Shown here one piece after another: positions 17,469 through 27,196 of a stretch of DNA of 64,000 bases (the first letter of the stretch is position 1; every line of letters starts with the position of its first letter). Position numbers and translations under genes: made by a program. This stretch comes from Saccharothrix sp. (GTDB taxonomy: Bacteria; Actinomycetota; Actinomycetes; Mycobacteriales; Pseudonocardiaceae): assembly GCF_031180885.1 (NCBI RefSeq), contig NZ_JAPSLK010000016.1:94217-158216 (forward strand). The letters are read 5' to 3'. The notes beneath the pieces are model-generated. The model was not told where the DNA came from. It saw only the letters and a list, made by a program, of their open reading frames with translations, and made no database searches.

Positions 17469-19593
17469 CGGTGGCGCGGAGCAACACCAGTCGCTCCGGG
17501 TACAGGACCGGGGTCTGGACACCGGCCGAACCAAGCACCCGGCCCGGCAGCACCAGACCCTCCTCCCACCAAGGCAGGGCAACCCCCCAGTTGTGCGGGT
17601 TCCCGTCCGGCACGTCGCCGGGCGGCAAGGGGCGGACGTGGTAGGCGCGGTCCGGGTCGAGGCCGGGCAGCCGCGCGGCGCCGGTCGGGCACACGTCCGA
17701 CGTCGCCGTCGAAACGATCGCGAACACCGCGTCCGCCCCGTCCCGGGCGACCACCCCGTGCACGGCGACAGCCGGGTCGGGGTGGTCGCCGTGCACCGAC
17801 ACGCCAGTGTGCAGCAACCCCCGGATCTCCTTGTACAGCGCAACCCACGCGGTCAGCCGCTCCAGCTCCTCGACCGACGCCGCCGTCAGGTCCCACTCGA
17901 TCCCGAAGTGGCCGAACAACGCCGTCCCCGCCCGGAAGTCCACCTGGTGCTTCCGATGCGTCGTGTGCGAGGTGGCGGAGGCGATGTGGCTGCCGATCAG
18001 CTCCAACGGCACCAGCACGTTCGTCCAGCGCTGGATGGACTGCCGCTCAAGGGCGTCGATGCAGTCCGACGCCCATACCCGGTCCGTGCGCTGCAAGACC
18101 TCCAAGTCCACCCGGCCGCCACCCGACGAGCACGACTCGATCTCCACCCCGGGATGCCGCCGGCGCAGCTCGTCCAGCAGCCGGTACACGGCAAGGGTCT
18201 GACCGTGCACGCCCGCACGCCCCTGGTGGCCGGCCTCCAGGAGATCCCGGTTGTGGTCCCACTTCAAGTACGAGATCGGGTATGTGGTCAGCAGGTCGTC
18301 CAAGCGCTCCAAGATGTACTCGTACGCCTCGGGAACGGCCAGGTCCAAGACCTGCTGCCAGCGCGTGCTCCGGGGCATCCGCCCGCCGGGACCCATGATC
18401 CAGTCCGGGTGGGCGCGGGCCAGCTCCGAGTCCTCGTTCAGCATCTCCGGCTCGACCCACAGGCCGAACTGCATGCCCAACCCCGTCACGTGGTCGATCA
18501 GCGGACCCAGGCCGTCGGGCCACACCTCGTCGGACACGTACCAGTCGCCCAGCCCGCTCCGGTCGTCGCGGCGGGACCCGAACCAGCCGTCGTCCAGCAC
18601 GAACCGCTCCGCGCCCACCTCGGCGGCCTTGTCCGCCAACGCCTTGAGCCGCGCGAGGTCGTGGTCGAAGTACACCGCCTCCCACGTGTTCACCACGACC
18701 GGCCGGGGCGCGGGCGGGTGCGTGGGGCGGGCGCGCAGCCACTCGTGGAACCGCGCGGACACGGCGTCCAGGCCCACGCCGTAGGACCCGAACTGCCAGG
18801 GTGACCGGTAGGTCTCGCCGGGCGCGAGCACGACCTCGCCGGACAGCAGCAGTTCTCCGGACCCGAGCAGGGACACCGAGTGCCGCGTGCGTTCGGCGAA
18901 CGTCCGGTGGTTGCCCGACCAAGCCGTGTGGACGGCCCAGATCTCGCCGGACCGGTTGCCGAAGCCCTCGGTGCCCGCCGCCATCAGGAACGCCGAGTCG
19001 AACCCGGTGCGCCCGGCCCGGTTCTCGCGCACCCGCAGGCCCTGGGTGAACCGGGTCCGCTGCGGGCTGCGCTCGCGGGTCCACCGGCCGGTGAAGTCGA
19101 GGATCTCCACGGCCTCCGCCGGCACCGGCAGGGTCACCGACAGCGCGTCCACGGCGAAGTCGGTGTCCCCGGTGTTGGTCACCGACGCCCGCTGCCGGAC
19201 CAGGCCGGACGCCGTCAACTCGACCTCCAGCACCAACTCCAGCCCGGCGGCCTCGTCCACCGCCCGGTACGCGGCGCCTCCCGCCTCCGCAGCGCCCTCC
19301 GCCCCGGTGGTGACCTCCACCACCCGGAACGCGGTGGAGAAGTGCCGGCCGCCCCGGTTGCCGACCAGGCCCGGCGTGCCGAGCCACCCGGCGGACTGCT
19401 CGGGCACCACCGCCACCTCAACCGAACCGTCCACGGCGTACCCGTGCGGCTGGGGCGCGGACGCCAGGGCCAGGGCGTCGAGGTCCACCTCCCCCAGGTC
19501 GGCGCCCCAGTGCAGGACGCGGGGCAGCGTGCCCCCGCGGTGGTCGAGCACCAGGCTGACTCCCGCAGCGCGCAGGTGTGTCAAGTCGGCCAC
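17458..19593 (-). CDS. GH36 alpha-galactosidase
   Basis: A 711-residue cytoplasmic enzyme with no signal peptide. The GH36 order is clear: an N-terminal beta-sandwich, then the (beta/alpha)8 barrel with RFVLDDGWFGSRRDD, FGLWVEPEML, and the catalytic nucleophile Asp in YLKWDHNRDLL (about residue 444). The SSGGGR motif (about 490) and the acid/base Asp in VWASDCID (about 510) follow. It removes alpha-1,6-galactosyl groups from oligosaccharides. GTG 19593 has AGAGGA seven bases upstream, the same ribosome site as the binding-protein gene. It is divergent from the beta-mannosidase across 84 bases. Together they would strip imported galactomanno-oligosaccharides. Confidence 0.93.
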
Positions 19594-19641
19594 GTCTGTT
19601 CCTCTCGGGTGGTACTTCGTTCCTCGGCTGGGCAAACTTCG

Positions 19642-19670
19642 TTGACTTACTTTAGTTGCTGGCGTAAGAA
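19642..19670 (+). promoter_or_regulatory. Promoter of the beta-mannosidase operon
   Basis: TTGACT at 19642-19647 and TAAGAA at 19665-19670 are 17 bases apart. The -10 ends seven bases before ATG 19678, and no ribosome site precedes that ATG, so a leaderless transcript is likely. The segment CTTCGTTGACTTA around the -35 is identical to that at 12115-12127. Confidence 0.5.
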
Positions 19671-19677
19671 TCGCCAT

Positions 19678-22119
19678 ATGATCCGGAGGACCTTGTTGCA
19701 CGACGGCTGGCGGCTCCGCGCGGTGGGCGGCCCGATCCCGGAGCACATCGCGGACGTCGAGGTCCCCGCCCGGATACCCGGCAGCGCGCACCTCGACCTG
19801 CTCGCCGCCGGCCTCATCCCCGACCCGTACCTGGACCGCAACGAGGCCGACCTGGCATGGGCGCACCGCACCGACTGGCGGTTCACGCTCGACTTCACCG
19901 CAGAGGCCGCGCGACCGGGCGAACGCGTCGAGCTGGCGTTCGACGGCCTGGACACGGTGGCCACCGTCGAGCTGAACGGCGCGGTCCTCGGCCACACCGC
20001 CAACATGCACCGCTCGTACCGCTTCGACGTGCGCGACCACCTCCGCGACGGGGCCAACCACCTCACCGTGACCCTCCGTTCGGCGCTGAACCACGCCGAA
20101 AACCAGGAACAACAACTGGGCTGGCGCGACCGCGCCTACAGCCACCCGTTCAACGCGATCCGCAAGATGGCCTGCTCCTTCGGCTGGGACTGGGGCCCCG
20201 ACCTGCAGACCGCCGGCATCTGGCGGCCGGTCCGCCTGGAGCGCTGGGACACCGCCCGCCTCGCCCAGGTCCGCCCCCTGGTCACCGTGGACGAAGACGG
20301 CACCGGCCGGGTAGAGGTCCACGTGACCGTCGACCGCGCCTCCAACGATCCCCTCACCATCCAGGCCACTGTGGACGGTCACTCGGAAAGCACAACCATC
20401 GACGGCGACCAAGCCGTCATCACCGTCATGGTGCCCAACGCCGACCTGTGGTGGCCCGCAGGCCACGGCGACCACCCGCTCTACGACCTCGACGTCACCC
20501 TCCGCACCACGACCGAGGCCGACCGCCACCACCGCCGCATCGGCTTCCGCACGATCACCGTCGACACCACGCCCGACGACATCGGCGCCCCGTTCACCTT
20601 CGTCGTCAACGGCAAGCCGATCTTCGCCAAGGGCGCGAACTGGATCCCGGACGACCACTTCCTCACCCGGATCACCCGCGACCGGCTGGCCCGCCGGGTC
20701 GACCAGGCCGTGGCGGCGAACATGAACATGCTGCGGATCTGGGGCGGCGGGATCTACGAGTCCGAGGACTTCTACGACGTCTGCGACGAGCGCGGTGTCC
20801 TGGTGTGGCAGGACTTCCCGTTCGCCTGCGCGGCCTACGCCGAGGAGTCCCCGCTGTGGGAGGAGGTCGAGGCCGAGGCCCGCGAGCACGTCGCCCGTCT
20901 CACTTCGCACGCCTCGCTCGCCCTGTGGAACGGCAACAACGAGAACCTGTGGGGCTTCGCCGACTGGGGCTGGCCCGAACAGCTCCAGGGCCGCACCTGG
21001 GGCCTGCGGTACTACCGGGAGCTGCTCCCCGCCATCGTCGCCGAACTCGACCCCACCCGGCCCTACGCGCCGGGCAGCCCGTACAGCCCGGGCGACCTGC
21101 ACCCGAACCTCGACACCCACGGCACGCGTCACGAGTGGGAAGTCTGGAACCGGATCGACTACACGCGCTACCGTGATTTCACGCCCCGGTTCTGCTCGGA
21201 GTTCGGGTTCCAGGGTCCACCGACCTGGGCCACGCTCACCACGTGGATCCACGACGAGCCGCTGTCGCCCACCAGCCCGGCGTTCCTGCTGCACCAGAAG
21301 GCCGAGGACGGCAACGGCAAGCTGGCCCGCGGCCTGGCGCCGCACCTGCCGGTGCCCGAGGCGTTCGAGGACTGGCACTGGGCGACCCAGCTCAACCAGG
21401 CCCGCGCGGTGGCGTTCGGGGTGGAGCACTTCCGGTCGCACTGGCCGCGCACGGCAGGGGCGCTGGTGTGGCAGCTCAACGACTGCTGGCCGGTCACGTC
21501 GTGGGCGGCCGTCGACAGCGAGGAGCGGCCGAAACCGCTGTACTACGCCCTGCGGCACGCCTTCGCGCCGCGCCTGCTGACCGTGCAGCCGCGGGACGGG
21601 CGGGACGTGCTGGTCGCCGTCAACGACACCGACGAGGTGTGGACCGGCGAGGTCACCGCCACGCGGCAGACGTTCGCGGGGGAGGAACGGGCGGCGGCTA
21701 AGCTCGTGCTGGACGTGCCCGCCCGGTCGGTGGCCGTCCTGGACCTGGCGCCGGAGCTGCTGACCCCGGCGGACGCGGAGCGGGAGGTGCTGGTGGCGAC
21801 CACGGCGGACGCGCGTGCCGTGCACCTGTTCCGCGAGGACGTCGACCTGGCCTACGACCCGTCGCCGCTGACCGCGACCGCCGTCGCGGTGCCCGGCGGG
21901 TACCGGGTGGACGTGCGGGCCACGTCGTTCGCGCGGGACGTCGCCGTGCTGGCCGACCGGGTGGCGCCCGACGCCGAGACCGACGACGCCCTGGTCACGC
22001 TGACCGCCGGCGAAACGCACTCGTTCACCGTCCGCACCGCCCGCGCCGTCGACCCGTCCGCGCTGACCGGTCCGCTGGTGCTGCGGTCGGCGAACAGCCT
22101 GTGCGCGGTGCGGGCATGA
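19678..22119 (+). CDS. GH2 beta-mannosidase
   Basis: An 813-residue cytoplasmic GH2 enzyme with the beta-mannosidase pattern rather than that of beta-galactosidase. The N-terminal jelly roll has VPARIPGSAHLDLLAAGLIP and CSFGWDWGPDLQTAGIWRPV. The barrel has FAKGANWIPDDHFLTRI and MNMLRIWGGGIYESEDFYD. The acid/base Glu is in WNGNNENLWG (residue 422) and the nucleophile Glu in FCSEFGFQGPP (residue 508). It removes terminal beta-mannose from manno-oligosaccharides. The transcript is probably leaderless. It is followed with a 4-base ATGA overlap by a LacI-type sensor gene and then an aldo/keto reductase. Confidence 0.93.
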   Translation: MIRRTLLHDGWRLRAVGGPIPEHIADVEVPARIPGSAHLDLLAAGLIPDPYLDRNEADLAWAHRTDWRFTLDFTAEAARPGERVELAFDGLDTVATVELNGAVLGHTANMHRSYRFDVRDHLRDGANHLTVTLRSALNHAENQEQQLGWRDRAYSHPFNAIRKMACSFGWDWGPDLQTAGIWRPVRLERWDTARLAQVRPLVTVDEDGTGRVEVHVTVDRASNDPLTIQATVDGHSESTTIDGDQAVITVMVPNADLWWPAGHGDHPLYDLDVTLRTTTEADRHHRRIGFRTITVDTTPDDIGAPFTFVVNGKPIFAKGANWIPDDHFLTRITRDRLARRVDQAVAANMNMLRIWGGGIYESEDFYDVCDERGVLVWQDFPFACAAYAEESPLWEEVEAEAREHVARLTSHASLALWNGNNENLWGFADWGWPEQLQGRTWGLRYYRELLPAIVAELDPTRPYAPGSPYSPGDLHPNLDTHGTRHEWEVWNRIDYTRYRDFTPRFCSEFGFQGPPTWATLTTWIHDEPLSPTSPAFLLHQKAEDGNGKLARGLAPHLPVPEAFEDWHWATQLNQARAVAFGVEHFRSHWPRTAGALVWQLNDCWPVTSWAAVDSEERPKPLYYALRHAFAPRLLTVQPRDGRDVLVAVNDTDEVWTGEVTATRQTFAGEERAAAKLVLDVPARSVAVLDLAPELLTPADAEREVLVATTADARAVHLFREDVDLAYDPSPLTATAVAVPGGYRVDVRATSFARDVAVLADRVAPDAETDDALVTLTAGETHSFTVRTARAVDPSALTGPLVLRSANSLCAVRA

Positions 22120-22952
22120 GCACCGGATCCATCGGCCTGGTCCTGGCCCGGCCCGCGCGGCTGCTGGGCACCGAGCCGTTCTTCATGGAGTTCATCGCGG
22201 GCATCGAGGAGCGGCTGGCCGAGCGCGACCAGTCCGTGCTGCTGCACGTCGTGGGCGCGGAGGACGCGGAGATCGCGGCCTACCGGCGCTGGGCCGCGGG
22301 CGGCGTGGTGGACGCGGTGGTCGTGGTGAACCGGACCGCGGACGACCACCGCCCGGCCGTGCTGCGCGAGCTGGGCCTGCCCGCCGTGTACGTGGGGGAG
22401 CCCGACGACCTGGCGGTGCCGGCCGTGCGCACCGACGACGCCGGGCCGGTCCGCGAGGCCCTGTCCTACCTGCTGGAGCTGGGCCACCGCCGGATCGCCC
22501 GGGTCAGCGGCCCGGAGAACCTCCTGCACACCCGGGCGCGCACCGCCGCGCTGCTCGAAGGGTGCGCGGAGGCCGGGGTCGAGCCGGTGATCGTCGAGGG
22601 CGACTACTCGGAGGAGTCCGGCGCGAAGCTCACCGCCGCGCTGCTGGACGCCGCCGAGCCGCCGACCGCGATCCTGTACGACAACGACGTCATGGCGGTC
22701 GCCGGCCTGGGCGCCGCCAAGTCCCGCGGCGTGGCCGTGCCCGACCGGCTGAGCCTGGTCGCCTGGGACGACTCCACGCTGTGCCGGCTGGCCTCGCCCG
22801 CGCTCACCACCATGAGCGTGGACGTGCACCAGTTCGGCGTGACGGTCGCCGAGTCCGTGCTGGAACTGATCGACGGCTCGCCGGTCACCGAGCGCTGGTC
22901 GCCGACCGCGACCCTGGTGCCGCGCGAGAGCACCACCGCACCTCCCCCCTGA
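22116..22952 (+). CDS. LacI-type periplasmic-binding-fold sensor lacking an HTH domain
   Basis: A 278-residue protein with the ligand-binding half of LacI/GalR regulators: IGLVLARP at the start, ALSYLLELGHRRIARVSGPE, AILYDNDVMAVAGLGAAKSR, VPDRLSLVAWDDSTLCRLA and the final PTATLVPRES. LacI proteins are about 330-345 residues and begin with a 55-60 residue DNA-binding domain. Here ATG 22116 overlaps the beta-mannosidase stop (ATGA), and the upstream sequence is that enzyme's C-terminus, so no HTH is available. It may be a free sugar sensor, an enzyme-associated regulator or a stable remnant. The coupling with the mannosidase argues that it is still expressed. Confidence 0.8.
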   Translation: MSTGSIGLVLARPARLLGTEPFFMEFIAGIEERLAERDQSVLLHVVGAEDAEIAAYRRWAAGGVVDAVVVVNRTADDHRPAVLRELGLPAVYVGEPDDLAVPAVRTDDAGPVREALSYLLELGHRRIARVSGPENLLHTRARTAALLEGCAEAGVEPVIVEGDYSEESGAKLTAALLDAAEPPTAILYDNDVMAVAGLGAAKSRGVAVPDRLSLVAWDDSTLCRLASPALTTMSVDVHQFGVTVAESVLELIDGSPVTERWSPTATLVPRESTTAPPP

Positions 22953-22960
22953 GGAGAACC

Positions 22961-23947
22961 ATGAGCCACACCGCCGCGCCGACCCGGTACGACGCCATGC
23001 CCTACCGCCGTTGCGGCCGCAGCGGCCTCAAGCTGCCGGCGGTGTCGCTGGGCCTGTGGCACAACTTCGGCCACGACAAGGCGCTGGACGGCCAGCGGGC
23101 GATCGTGCGCCGGGCGTTCGACCTCGGGGTGACCCACTTCGACCTGGCCAACAACTACGGCCCGCCGCCCGGTTCGGCGGAGGAGAGCTTCGGCCGGATC
23201 TTCGCCGACGACCTCAGCCGCCACCGCGACGAGATCCTGATCTCCACCAAGGCGGGTTACCACATGTGGGAAGGCCCCTACGGAGAGTGGGGCTCCCGCA
23301 AGTACCTGGTGTCCTCTTTGGACCAATCCCTGCGCCGCCTCAAGGTCGACTACGTCGACATCTTCTACCACCACCGCCCGGACCCGGACACCCCGCTCGA
23401 AGAGACGATGGCCGCGCTGGACCACGTTGTGCGGCAAGGCAAAGCTCTCTACGTCGGCATCTCGAACTACTCCGCCGACCAGACCCGCGCCGCCGCCGCG
23501 CTCCTGCGCGACCTGGGCACGCCGCTGCTGATCCACCAGCCGTCGTACTCGATGGTCAACCGGTGGATCGAGGACGGCCTGCTGGAGGCGCTGGACGAGG
23601 TGGGCGCGGGCAGCATCGCGTTCTCCCCGCTGGCGCAGGGCATTCTGACCGACCGCTACCTCGGCGGCATCCCCGAGGGCTCGCGGGCGGCCGGTCCCAG
23701 CCCGTTCCTGGGCACCGCGAACCTCGACGAGGGCACCCTGGCCAAGGTCAAGGCGCTCAACGACATCGCGGCCCGCCGCGGCCAGACCCTGGCCCAGACG
23801 GCGATCGCGTGGGTGCTCCGCAGCGTCACCTCGGCCCTGGTCGGCGCGTCCAGCGTGCGCCAACTGGAGGACAACGTGGCGGCGACCGGCAACCTCGACT
23901 TCACCGTCGCCGAACTGGACGAGATCGAACGGGCGCTCCGTGGCTGA
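22961..23947 (+). CDS. Aldo/keto reductase (YghZ / L-glyceraldehyde 3-phosphate reductase type)
   Basis: A 328-residue NADP-dependent aldo/keto reductase of the AKR14 branch. Diagnostic segments are MPYRRCGRSGLKLPAVSLGL, the catalytic Asp and Tyr in FDLANNYGPPPGS, Lys in STKAGYHMW, His in YHHRPDPDTP, and the C-terminal NADP pocket VGASSVRQLEDNV. GAGGAG precedes ATG 22961. It lies in the mannosidase operon, nine bases after the sensor gene. A role in reducing sugar aldehydes or detoxifying aldehydes formed during catabolism is inferred, not shown. Confidence 0.9.
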   Translation: MSHTAAPTRYDAMPYRRCGRSGLKLPAVSLGLWHNFGHDKALDGQRAIVRRAFDLGVTHFDLANNYGPPPGSAEESFGRIFADDLSRHRDEILISTKAGYHMWEGPYGEWGSRKYLVSSLDQSLRRLKVDYVDIFYHHRPDPDTPLEETMAALDHVVRQGKALYVGISNYSADQTRAAAALLRDLGTPLLIHQPSYSMVNRWIEDGLLEALDEVGAGSIAFSPLAQGILTDRYLGGIPEGSRAAGPSPFLGTANLDEGTLAKVKALNDIAARRGQTLAQTAIAWVLRSVTSALVGASSVRQLEDNVAATGNLDFTVAELDEIERALRG

Positions 23948-24023
23948 ACCGCTTGCCCCGCCGGAGATTCCTGTCCTGTTTGTCATCTTGCCCCGACCCT
24001 GCTTAATCGGTTAACTCGACGAC

Positions 24024-24959
24024 ATGGCCTCAGCACACGACCCGCTCGCGCTCGCCGTGGACGTCGGCGGCACGAAGCTCGCCGCGGCGCTGGTAGCCCC
24101 CGACGGCACGATCACCGCCCGCCGCACCACGCCGACGCCCGCGGGTGCCGGCGAGGTCGTGTGGCGGGCGTTGGCGGACATCGTCCGAGACCTGCTCGCC
24201 CTCGACCCGGTCCTGCTGGGCGCGGGCATCGCGTCCGCCGCGCCGATGGACCTGCGCACCGGCACGGTCAGCCCGGTGAACATCGCGGGCTGGCGCGGGT
24301 TCCCGATCGTGGATCGGGTCGGCGAGCTGGTGCCGGGCCTGCCGGTCCGGCTGGGCGGCGACGCGCAGTGCATGGCGCTGGCCGAGTACCACCACGGCAC
24401 CGGCCGGGGGAGCCGGTGCCTGCTCGGCATGGTGGTGTCCACCGGCATCGGCGGTGGTTTCGTGTTCGACGGCAAGGCCCACTTCGGCACGTCCGGCAAC
24501 GCCGGGCACGTCGGCCACTTCGTCGTGGACCCGGCCGGCCCGGAATGCCGTTGCGGCGCAAGGGGTTGCGCGGAGGCGATCGCCAGCGGCCCGTCCATGG
24601 TCCGCTGGGCGACCGACCAGGGCTGGCGGCCCGTCGGCCAGGCCGACGGCGTGGCACTGGCGGCGGCGGCCCGCGCCGGCGACCCGGTGGCGCGCGCCGC
24701 GTTCGACCGGTCCGGCAAGGCGGTGGCCCACGTGATCACCGTGGCGTCCGCGCTGTGCGAGATCGACCGGGTGGTGATCGGCGGCGGCGTGGCCCAGGCG
24801 TGGGACCTCTTGGAGCCCGCGATCACCGGTGCGCTGGGTCAGTGGCCGGGTCTGGAGTTCATGCGCGCGGTGGAGGTCCGCCCCGCGACCCTGGGCGTGG
24901 ACGCCGGGCTCATCGGCGCGGCGGCACTGGTGGGGGACCGAACCCCGGCGGTGCTCTGA
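24024..24959 (+). CDS. ROK family sugar kinase
   Basis: A 311-residue ROK protein without an HTH, hence a kinase. The phosphate-binding motif is AVDVGGTKLAAAL, the catalytic-base region VRLGGDAQCMALAEY, and the second glycine-rich loop STGIGGGFVFDGK. The zinc signature is GHVGHFVVDPAGPECRCGAR with GCAE following. It probably phosphorylates hexoses (mannose, glucose) released by the glycosidases upstream. A weak promoter-like pair, TTGTCA at 23980-23985 and TTAATC at 24003-24008, may give it its own transcript, since 76 bases separate it from the reductase. Confidence 0.88.
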   Translation: MASAHDPLALAVDVGGTKLAAALVAPDGTITARRTTPTPAGAGEVVWRALADIVRDLLALDPVLLGAGIASAAPMDLRTGTVSPVNIAGWRGFPIVDRVGELVPGLPVRLGGDAQCMALAEYHHGTGRGSRCLLGMVVSTGIGGGFVFDGKAHFGTSGNAGHVGHFVVDPAGPECRCGARGCAEAIASGPSMVRWATDQGWRPVGQADGVALAAAARAGDPVARAAFDRSGKAVAHVITVASALCEIDRVVIGGGVAQAWDLLEPAITGALGQWPGLEFMRAVEVRPATLGVDAGLIGAAALVGDRTPAVL

Positions 24960-25066
24960 GTCGGCCTTCCTGCCCACGGCCGCAAGACCGAGGTGACCGG
25001 GCTCCGGCCAGGCCCGCTGGGCGACGACGGGCGCCTGAGCACCCGTCGTCGCCCTTACCCGAGCGG

Positions 25067-25732
25067 TCACTGGAAGATGACGTCACTGCACAGGTAGTAG
25101 GCCTGGTCCATGTGGCTGGCCTGCCAGATCGTGAACACCACGTGTCGCCCGGTCCGGCTGCCCGCGTTGACCTGGGCCTGGTAGAGGCCCGTGGTCGGGT
25201 AGCGGCCGGTGGAGGCGACCAGCTCCAGGTTGCTCCAGCTCAGCGGCTGGGTGGTCGGGTTGAACCCCTGGCGCGTGATGTAGATGCGCAGGTAGTCCGC
25301 ACCGTGCCGGGCCTGGTCGGTGATGGTGAGCGTGAACTGGCGCGGCTTGGTCGCGGCCTGCCAGGCGCCGACGGCGTCCAGCGCCCGGTACCGGCCGCCC
25401 TCGGTGAGCCCGCCGCTGCACAGCTGGCCGTTGGGCAGCGCGCCCTGGTGGTTGCCGCCGACGCCGTTGCGGTACAGGCCGTTCCAGTTCCACATGGCGT
25501 TCGGGTCGGTCTTCCACGCCTGGGCGCACATCGGGTCGGTCTGGCCCATGTTCGGGTTCAGGTGGTCGCTGCCCCAGCGCTGCCAGCAGCCGTAGTTGCG
25601 CGACGGCGGGTCGGTGACCGACCCGTGCGCACCGGCCACGCCCGGCGTGAACAGCGCGACGAGCCCTGCGGCGAAGACCGCCAGTACCGCCGAAACGACA
25701 CCGAGGCTCCGGAAACCGCGTCTGAAGGTCAT
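25067..25732 (-). CDS. Secreted AA10 lytic polysaccharide monooxygenase
   Basis: A 221-residue single-domain AA10 protein. The signal peptide ends AGVAGA-like (TPGVAGA) so that His36 becomes the N-terminal copper ligand in HGSVTDPPSRNYGCWQRW. The second copper His is in DQARHGADYLRIYITRQ. The C-terminus reads HVVFTIWQASHMDQAYYLCS and then DVIF; by eye a Tyr stands where many AA10 enzymes have the axial Phe. The short insert and RNYGCWQRW resemble chitin- or cellulose-active actinobacterial AA10s; the substrate is not decidable here. A CebR-type operator lies just upstream, suggesting induction by cello-oligosaccharides. Confidence 0.93.
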   Translation of the reverse strand: MTFRRGFRSLGVVSAVLAVFAAGLVALFTPGVAGAHGSVTDPPSRNYGCWQRWGSDHLNPNMGQTDPMCAQAWKTDPNAMWNWNGLYRNGVGGNHQGALPNGQLCSGGLTEGGRYRALDAVGAWQAATKPRQFTLTITDQARHGADYLRIYITRQGFNPTTQPLSWSNLELVASTGRYPTTGLYQAQVNAGSRTGRHVVFTIWQASHMDQAYYLCSDVIFQ

Positions 25733-25762
25733 GTGTGTCCTCCACGATGAGGATGTCCTCTG

Positions 25763-25780
25763 ACTGGGAGCGCTCCCAGT
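25763..25780. promoter_or_regulatory. CebR-type operator upstream of the LPMO
   Basis: ACTGGGAGCGCTCCCAGT is a perfect 18-base palindrome. Its 14-base core TGGGAGCGCTCCCA (25765-25778) equals the CebR box known from Streptomyces cellobiose/cellulose genes. It sits 31-48 bases upstream of the LPMO start. Confidence 0.8.
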
Positions 25781-25868
25781 TCCTCAAGGTAGCGGAACCA
25801 TCACCAACTGTGAACCCCAGCCGCCAGTCGAGACGCACCCGGGGAAGGCGATTCCGCAGCGCGCGGGC

Positions 25869-26306
25869 CTAGGGGTAGTACCCCGCCACGGGAACACGGG
25901 CTTCGTCGTACAAGTACGGCCCCTCCGTCGGCACCACCGGGAACCCGCCGGACGTCTTCAACCCGTTGAGCTGGTCGGCCGACAGCGCGAACACCACCCG
26001 CCCGATCCCCGACCGCGCCAACGCCCCCGCGCACATCCCGCACGGCTCGCAGCTGGTGTACATGGTCGTGCCGGCGGCCGTCTCGGCGTCCAGCTCCCGC
26101 CCCGCCCACCGCGCCAGCTTCAGCTCGGGGTGGGCGGTGATGTCCGAGTCCGTGATGCTGGAGTTCCGCTCCTCCACCAGCACCGACCCGTCCGGCCCGA
26201 CCAGCAGCGACCCGAACGGCGGGTTCCCGCCCTCCCTCGCCTCCGCCGCCAGGGCGATCGCCCGCCGCAAGTGCCCTTCCGCCACCGCACCGATCCCCGA
26301 ACTCAC
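25869..26306 (-). CDS. Nucleoside/cytidine deaminase family zinc enzyme
   Basis: A 145-residue CMP/dCMP-type deaminase, related to guanine deaminases and tRNA-specific adenosine deaminases. The zinc site is H-P-E in ITAHPELKLARWAG plus TSCEPCGMCAGAL; the proton shuttle is the Glu of HPE. The N-terminal substrate segment is GGNPPFGSLLVGPDG. GTG 26306 has AAGGAG six bases upstream and overlaps the stop of the F420-type LLM gene (GTGA), so the two are co-translated. The substrate is unknown. Confidence 0.88.
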   Translation of the reverse strand: MSSGIGAVAEGHLRRAIALAAEAREGGNPPFGSLLVGPDGSVLVEERNSSITDSDITAHPELKLARWAGRELDAETAAGTTMYTSCEPCGMCAGALARSGIGRVVFALSADQLNGLKTSGGFPVVPTEGPYLYDEARVPVAGYYP

Positions 26307-27103
26307 CGGATCTCCTTCCGCACCGTCGCCAACGCCTGCCAAGCCACCTCGGGGTGCCGGGTCTCGTCCGGATCTCCCACGAACGGGTCCAGCACCACCG
26401 CCTCCACCCCGTCCTCCCGCAACGCCTCCAGATCCGCCACGACGTCCTCAATGGACCCTTCGCCCATCCGCCGATCCGCCCCCACCGAATCGGTCAGCCG
26501 CAACAGGATCCGGGGCGCCAACGCGGGCATCGGCCGGTCCTCCGCCACCGCGACCGCCGCCAACCGGTCCACCCCTTCCCGCCAGGCCGACCGGGTGAGC
26601 CGCAACGGGTGCCACGCGTCGCCCAACCGCACCGTTCGCCGCAACGCCCCGTCGCTCTGCCCGCCGACCCACACCGGCACCCCGACCTCGCGCAGGGCGG
26701 TCACCACCTCGTCCGTCAACCGCCCGCGAGCGGAGAACGGCACCCCCAGCGCCTCGAACTCCTGCCGAGCCCACCCGACGCCGACCCCCATCACCAGCCG
26801 GTCCCCGCTCAACGCCCGCAGGTTCGCCGCCATCCGCGCCACCAGCAACGGGTGCCGGTAGGGCGCGATCAGGACGGTCGTCCCCAACGTGATCCGCTCG
26901 GTCACCCCGGCCAGCCAGGACAACGTGGTGAACGGCTCGTAGAACGGCTCCGGGTACTGCTCCGCCACGTCCGGCGTGACCACCACGTGGTCGGACACCA
27001 TGAGCAGGTCGAACCCGAGCCCCTCCACCGTCCGCGCCCAGTCGCGCAGCACCGCGGGGTTGGTCCCGGGCCCGAAGTTCGGGACGTTCACACCGATTCG
27101 CAC
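26303..27103 (-). CDS. LLM-class F420-dependent oxidoreductase
   Basis: A 266-residue luciferase-like oxidoreductase: VRIGVNVPNFGPGTNPAVL, SDHVVVTPDV, ITLGTTVLIAPYRHPLLVAR and GDRLVMGVGVGWARQEFEAL, the usual F420-binding pattern of the short actinobacterial subgroup. GTG 27103 is the first start giving the conserved RIGVN N-terminus. It is coupled to the downstream deaminase and divergent from the Lrp regulator, which may control the pair. The substrate is unknown. Confidence 0.87.
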   Translation of the reverse strand: MRIGVNVPNFGPGTNPAVLRDWARTVEGLGFDLLMVSDHVVVTPDVAEQYPEPFYEPFTTLSWLAGVTERITLGTTVLIAPYRHPLLVARMAANLRALSGDRLVMGVGVGWARQEFEALGVPFSARGRLTDEVVTALREVGVPVWVGGQSDGALRRTVRLGDAWHPLRLTRSAWREGVDRLAAVAVAEDRPMPALAPRILLRLTDSVGADRRMGEGSIEDVVADLEALREDGVEAVVLDPFVGDPDETRHPEVAWQALATVRKEIR

Positions 27104-27196
27104 GACCCCAACACTAGGCCCGCCAAACCGTGACCCAAAGGCAGAACTCACGGTCTGAAGCGGCCAACGCCGCAAAATCCACGGTAATCTCGGCCG

